Assembly (NCBI GenBank): GCA_025716855.1
Contig: JAIXMQ010000095.1
Location: forward strand, 1 to 64,000
Direction of reading: 5' to 3'
Source: Pilaira anomala
Taxonomy: Eukaryota; Mucoromycota; Mucoromycetes; Mucorales; Mucoraceae
DNA length: 64,000 bases
Shown: in pieces, positions 58,688-64,000 of the stretch
Layout of the letters: the number at the start of each line of letters is the position of its first letter
How positions within the stretch are numbered: position 1 is the stretch's first letter
Translations under genes and position numbers: made by a program
Notes under the pieces: generated by a model
The model's database searches: none
What the model saw: the letters and a program-made list of their open reading frames with translations, nothing else
What the model was told of the DNA's origin: nothing

Positions 58688-59463
58688 TCAAGAAGCGCTT
58701 TTCTCATCGACAGATTCCTGTGCTTGTTGTACTTCTTGTAATTTCTTTATTACAATTGGTTTATATCCTACAGCTACAAAGAATCCTTCAGTAGATTGCT
58801 TTCGAGATGCATCAGGTTTTTCTGTCTTTACTTTTGAAAACATTGTTTGTAACTTTCTTTTAAATTCAAATTCGGTACCACCCATTAAAAACTGATTTAA
58901 AAAGAGATGTTTTAGTTTTTGTGTGTAGTAATAAATATACGCATAGCTTTTTTTTTTTTTTTTTTCACCTTAGCTACAAAAGAACCTCCAGGGCTCAAGA
59001 CCTTTTGAGCAAAAGTTAAAGCGGATTCACATAATTCCATAGACCTCGCATGATCTGCTGTATGATTACCAGAGAAGGAAGGTGCCATATCAGAACAAAC
59101 GAGGTCAACTGGACGTCCCTCTAAAAGATCACGAATGGCATTTTGTGTCTTGATTCGCATAAAGTTACCAGTCAGGACATGAGCATTAGGAATAGGATCG
59201 ATAGGTAATAAATCAACACCAATCACAAGTCCCTTGTCTGAAGTAAGTTCAGCCGCTACTTGTGTCCAACCACCAGGAGCAGCACCACAATCGACAACGA
59301 CATGGTTACGACGAATTAAACGGTATTTTTGGTTGATTTGAATCAACTTGAAAGCACTTCTTGCTCTGTATTGGTTTGCCTTGGCTAGTTTACAATAAGG
59401 ATCTTTTGCTTGTCGAGACATCCATTGTTTAGAAGAAGTTGAATAGAGTCGAGTGAATATCAT
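58688..59463 (-). CDS. MRM2: Mitochondrial rRNA 2'-O-methyltransferase Mrm2 (FtsJ family)
   Basis: Two exons (59463-58969, 58891-58688) give 232 aa. The start has a basic presequence (MIFTRLYSTSSKQWMSRQAK). The FtsJ/RlmE core follows: YRARSAFKLIQINQKYRLIR with the catalytic Lys, VVDCGAAPGGWTQVAAEL, LVCSDMAPSFSGNHTADH and GGSFVAK. FtsJ-family K-D-K-E residues are visible. Mrm2 methylates U2791-type uridine of the mitochondrial large rRNA. The intron donor is GTGAAA followed by a 17-18 base A run. It converges with the CLC gene, only 19 bp between the stops. Confidence 0.93.
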
Positions 59464-59627
59464 TATAATACAAAGAGGATAATATACAAGATATTTTATG
59501 CATTTTTTTAATGTCTTAAGGCGCTATTTAAAAAAGTGGCTTAGCGCTATATTAGTAAAAGATAATTTTTTTTTTTTTCTTTTTTTTACTTTTTCATCTT
59601 GTATTGACAAGTATTCAAATATCTACT

Positions 59628-59768
59628 ATGGGAAGGTCTAAACGCAACAAGTATAATAACGAGAATAAGAAGGGACATTACAAAAAAGACCATAGTTATA
59701 TTGACTTTTCAGACGAAGACGCGAGTGGTATGTACGACGATGGTAAAGTATTAACAACAAAAATAAGC

Positions 59769-59800
<32 letters not shown>

Positions 59801-61338
59801 GTTTGTATTAGATCATATCTCGATTGCTTCTTCCTCCTCAGGAGAAATAAGTAATGATAGTACAGGTAAACAGGAAGAAGACTTTATTGCTTTGACAGAA
59901 GAAGTAGTAGACGATCGTAGTAGACAACAGAAGCGATTTGAAGAAAGAGCTCAGTTAAAACGTAAAAGAGATGAAACAGACGAGGAAGAAGATGAAAATG
60001 CTTCGTTTGAGAATCGATTCTGTTATCCTTGGATAGAGTTTATGAATTTAAGCCGATTTAAGCAACCACTTTCTGCACATCGATTGTAAAGTAATAGAGA
60101 AAGATAAAAAAGAAAGAAAGAAAAGGAAGACAAGAAATAACAAATTCTTTTATAATGTGTAATAGATTACAACGTGAAGTTACTTGCTTTTTACAATACT
60201 TGGAACCAACAGATATAGAAATTAAACTTCGACATTATTTAGTTCATCGTATTCGATTAGCAATTACAGAAAAATGGCCAGAAGCTTCAGTGGATGTATT
60301 TGGTAGTTTTTCAACAGACTTGTATTTACCAAACAGTGATATCGATATCGTAGTTCAATTTCCTCCTTCTACACAAATAAGACTTCGAAGAATTGCAAGC
60401 TGTTTAGAAGCAGAAGAAATTTGTAGAGATCCACAAATTATTGAACATGCATCCGTAACGTATTTATCAAGTTTATAAAATGAGAAGAAAGTATGGGTTA
60501 CAGAGAAAATTAATATTATTACTATTAGGTTCCTGTTATTAAATTTGAAGATGTAATGACGAAATTAAAAGTGGATATTATATTGAATTCGACATCTGGT
60601 ATTGATAGTGCAAATATGATTCAATCAATGATTCAAAAATACCCTGGTGTACGACCTATTGCATTGATTGTAAAATATTTACTATCTCTTCGACACATGA
60701 ATGAAGTATTTACGGGTGGATTAGGTGGATATGCAGTAGTATGTCTTGTAGTGAGCTTCTTACAAGTAAAGTGATTGGTATATAAAATATATATATATAT
60801 ATATGTAGGGGGACTAAAAATAGCCTTTTTTTTTTAATAGATGCATCCTAAAGTAGCATCTGGACAAATTGATCCAATGCAGAATTTAGGTGTTTTAATA
60901 CTTGATTTCTTCCAATTATATGGTATTAATTTTAATATGGATGTAGTGGGAGTTTGTGTAAATGACAATGGATCTTATTATGATAAATCACATGTTATGA
61001 GTAGAGATGGTAGACCAGTATTCTCTATTAGAGATCCACAAGATGAAAGGAACGATATTGGAATGAAATCATATAATTCATCAGTTGTGGTACGATCCTT
61101 TAAATTTGCTTACTTGGCAATGACCAACAAAGCATTCTTATTGGAACAAGAATTAAAAAGGAATAATTATATGCATTTGGATTCATCTACTGTAAAAAAT
61201 CCAAAATCAGTTTCAATACTTGGTTCCTTTCTTCATATATCTACTGAATTTATGAAACAAAGAGAATTAATGAACAATGTTTATGATGAAAAAAGGTGGT
61301 CAGAACAAAGTGCTGCTAGTTCTTTTAATTTCAAATAA
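59628..61338 (+). CDS. TRF4: Non-canonical poly(A) polymerase, Trf4/PAPD5-like
   Basis: Five exons (59628-59742, 59812-60085, 60166-60454, 60529-60765, 60841-61338) give 470 aa. After a basic, acidic and low-complexity N-terminus comes LQREVTCFLQYLEPTDIEIK, then the nucleotidyltransferase core VDVFGSFSTDLYLPNSDIDI with GS and the DxD pair, and the third Asp in LKVDIILN. The PAP-associated domain follows (RPIALIVKYLLSLRHMNEVF, GGLGGYAVVCLVVSFLQ, RDPQDERNDIG). Trf4-class enzymes act in the TRAMP complex, adding short A tails to nuclear RNAs for exosome decay. The first intron is 69 nt, in frame and free of stops. Confidence 0.92.
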
Positions 61339-61467
61339 ATAAAGTAACTAAGAAAAAACGTGGCGTGATGTGTAACCCTATATTGAACAAATCGTATTGG
61401 CCTAATAATAATTTTAAAAAGAAGGGATATAAAAGAGACCAAAAAAAAAAAAAAACTTTTTCTTTTA

Positions 61468-61508
<41 letters not shown>

Positions 61509-61763
61509 ATGTCTACTTCTATTCATCCTACTTGTTCTTATATGCGCTCTATTCAGGATGGTGATATTATTTTAGAAGAAGCAAACTCTGACTTCTTGAC
61601 TACCTCTAGTATTGCAGAATGGCTCTTAAAGAGTCCTCGCGCTAAAGCAACTTTAACTATGTTTGACGATGATTCAAGTATCGAGTTACCTGTCTATACT
61701 CTTCGTCGTAGAAACGCTATTGTTGCTGATCTTCCTGATGCTCCATTATTTTACAGAAAGTAA
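61509..61763 (+). CDS. Small protein of unknown function
   Basis: Single exon of 84 aa starting right after a (TC)n tract at 61471-61505, with an AATAAA about 140 bp beyond the stop. Sequence: a Cys/Ser start, EAIEW-like TSSIAEWLLKSPRAKATL and a Leu/Pro end (DLPDAPLFYRK). No family is recognised. A splice from its last codons (AGAAA|GTAATA) to the CAG at 61975 would fuse it in phase to the ATR gene downstream, so it could instead be the first exon of that gene; the separate poly(A) signal argues against it. Confidence 0.5.
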   Translation: MSTSIHPTCSYMRSIQDGDIILEEANSDFLTTSSIAEWLLKSPRAKATLTMFDDDSSIELPVYTLRRRNAIVADLPDAPLFYRK

Positions 61764-61985
61764 TAAACAACAACAACAACAACAACAACCTTTTGTAAAT
61801 AACAAATCATTTAGAATACCATCCAATCATAAACATTACATCACCCCCCCCCCCTCTTTCTTTATATTACTTTTTTTTGACACGCACATTTTATACAACA
61901 AAAAATAAAGTCACATTATAAATACCTATACAATCTCTTTTTTTTTGTTTTTTCTTTTTTATCTTTTTTTGTCAGGAACGATAGT
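61764..61985. other. Spacer or intron upstream of the ATR-like gene
   Basis: About 220 bp with a CAA repeat, a nine-base C run (about 61846) and T runs ending in a good CAG acceptor at 61975. It is either intergenic or a long intron (see the two flanking entries). Confidence 0.4.
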
Positions 61986-62354
61986 ATGGAAAAGTTTGAA
62001 AATGTCATTAAAGAACAACTCGAAAATGATGATGATATAGAAGGTACTTTATCAGTAAGAAAGAGAGACATGTGTATATTGATTTACTCTTTATAAATAG
62101 ACATTCATACATCACTAACAACTTTATATGATAAACTCAATATTTCTCCTGCATTTTGTTCCTCGTTATTTGTACCGATACTGCGACACTGTATGTACAA
62201 TGATGAGCTGCAAAACTCACAGGATATATATGTCGCCACCCTAAATGATTTATATACATACACCCTAACTAAAGAGCTTAATTTTGGTAAGCGTTCCTTT
62301 GTCACCATTACCTCCTTCATTTCAGGTATATAACTCATTCCAAAAAAAAGTTGT

Positions 62355-62390
<36 letters not shown>

Positions 62391-64000
62391 GTCAAAAATT
62401 TATTGACTACGTAAAATACAGATTTACTTAAAGCAAGAAACAACATTCATATTCCATATGTAATAACAACATTTTAAATCGAAACGTCACTCCCTATTTA
62501 CTTTTTTTTTTTAAAAAAAAAAATGTTAGGAAAAATATCATATCAATTTCAATGAGATTAGAATAGATAACTTGCATTATACACTAGTCATTGCAACAAG
62601 TACTTGTAGTTTCATGCTAAATTTCAACAGTAATAGGATGGAGATCAATTTAAATATGAATGTATTAAGCAATTATCTATCAAAGTTGGTAAAGTTCTGT
62701 GAAGTGAACAACGATATTTCTAATGCAATCACACAGGTAAACATTACTAAAGCAAAATATATAGACATATATAGTATTAATTTTAATTATAGAATACAAC
62801 AAGCATAATTCAAAGCGTTATTAAAAATCACTATATCAAATTCAACCAACTTCAGATCGAAACCTTAATATACAACCTATTGGTTATCTTTCGTCAAAAA
62901 AACTGTCATCCGTCTAATAATGTTGCCAACACGTTAAATTGTATTCTTCAAGCTTCTTTCAACATTAAAATTAGATATCCTTCTGCTCTCGCTTCGATTA
63001 CAAATTCAGTGGTCGCTTTTGTGGAAGATAATAACTTGTCAGATGATGTTACTTTCAGAGCACTATTGAATGTATCCTACTTAATTTTAAAGAATTATAC
63101 AAAGACACCTTGGCTTGACACAATCATTTCCTTATCTCAACAATTTGATGACCTTGAAATTTTAAGAGAAAAAGCAAGTTTACTATTAAACTACACTAAT
63201 AGTAACGTTTTCGACTCTCAAGATCATATGGAAGTTGATCAAGATGATATGCATACTAAATTTAATTTTAATAATGTACTAAAGTGTCCTCCTTTCATTT
63301 ATGAAAAACTAATGACAAAAGTGGGTCCCATTATTGATAAAATGGTGGCTGAAGATACTACTAGTATTGAATGTAAAGCATTAATGGCAAAGGTAAACAA
63401 GAATAGAAACATCATTCTTTTTTGCTCTTGTTATTGATTTCATTATTTAGTTGATTGAAATTTCGATATATACCGACAACACAAACATAATGACCTTATG
63501 TCAAGATCACATGGAGACATTAACAGAATTTGTCACTCGTATCTTATTAAAGGATCCAAGTTTAGCAGAATCAGTAGCCGCTTTGTTTAGTTATGAACTA
63601 CCTCAATTTCTCCACAAATACCTCCGATATGCTTTGCCTTATTGTATATTCAAAACTCTAGATGAAGAATTACTATTGAATATTTCAAGTATTTTAGAGA
63701 CATCAAAAGATGAATTATTGGAAAATTGTGCACATCATATCATACTCAGTCTATTACTGGAACCTGAAAGTAGCGTTCGAAATGATTACTTGACACGATT
63801 ACAAAAAATTTCAAATCGTTCACAGATCTTCAGACACTTGGCTACCTTAAAAGCGACAAAAATCACTACTATCTTGTGCTTAACTTTAGGTAATCCTAAA
63901 TTACGAAAGCAATCTGCCTTGGCTTTGTCCGAAATGAAAAAGGCGATATTTAAAGTTGCTACAACCATTGGTGAATATTTATCTGAATACTTTCTTAGTT
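61986..64000 (+). CDS. ATR: ATR/Mec1/Rad3-like PI3K-related kinase, N-terminal part (3' end outside window)
   Basis: Exons 61986-62043, 62101-62286 (or to 62325), 62422-62459, 62530-62736, 62793-63392 and 63451 to the window edge join in phase. The visible protein is all HEAT-like helices. The last exon reads LPQFLHKYLRYALPYCIFKT, then a helix pair up to ENCAHHIILSLLLEPESSVR, which aligns by eye with the stretch of ATR before the UME domain (RFLTRTLQVLLPDL and following in the human protein). ATR senses RPA-coated DNA and starts the replication checkpoint. The kinase domain lies beyond 64000. Only about 360 residues precede this block, shorter than in known ATR proteins, so further 5' exons may be missing or the N-terminus is reduced. 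Confidence 0.65.

Overview
The window reads as nuclear DNA of an early-diverging filamentous fungus, most likely Mucoromycota (Mucorales-like). The reasons are: strong AT bias; small genes packed on both strands; many 45-100 nt GT-AG introns; long A/T homopolymers; two very large HSPA12/Hsp70-like genes side by side; a decayed member of a repeat-like protein family that I remember from Rhizopus/Mucor-type genomes; and decayed Tc1-like transposon sequence. No rRNA or tRNA gene was recognised. Exon coordinates were worked out by hand from splice signals, reading phase and family alignments recalled from memory; no search was run. Species and genus cannot be fixed from this.

Layout. 1-4700: 3' part of a HERPUD-like ER membrane gene, an F-box gene, a small coiled-coil nuclear gene and deoxyhypusine synthase. 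6000-15800: two consecutive genes of about 1180 aa, each with two Hsp70/HSPA12-type ATPase-fold modules. In the first gene the N-terminal module is degenerate; in the second it is the C-terminal one. A decayed gene fragment lies between them. 16150-29150: ARP4, RPN10, a mitochondrial J protein, RPS23, a TRIP4-like zinc-finger protein, a compact tandem AAA+ ATPase with a GC-AG intron, CTP synthase and the ER-Golgi SNARE BOS1. 29200-35700: a small unknown gene, RPL19 (start codon apparently split by an intron), the histidine methyltransferase HPM1, and a 762 bp Tc1-like element with 73 bp terminal inverted repeats and a dead transposase remnant. 36000-39900: an unclear broken locus, a small secreted protein made of two acidic defensin-like cysteine domains, and a four-span MARVEL-like membrane protein with tyrosine/proline repeats. 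40186-49034: RAD14/XPA, RPS10, TRM82, a NIPA-type transporter, a polyQ coiled-coil protein and ATG12. 50300-53050: a pseudogene carrying a 156 bp minisatellite, plus a second transposase fragment. 53295-64000: SEC9, a cysteine-rich type I membrane protein, a CLC transporter, MRM2, a Trf4-type poly(A) polymerase, a small unknown gene, and the 5' part of an ATR/Rad3 kinase gene that runs off the window.

Most genes are ordinary housekeeping genes (translation, secretory SNAREs, DNA repair, tRNA/rRNA/histidine methylation, proteasome, autophagy) with no operon-like logic. The parts most worth a closer look are the reciprocal Hsp70 module pair, the two-domain defensin-like secreted protein, and the decayed transposon/minisatellite tract.
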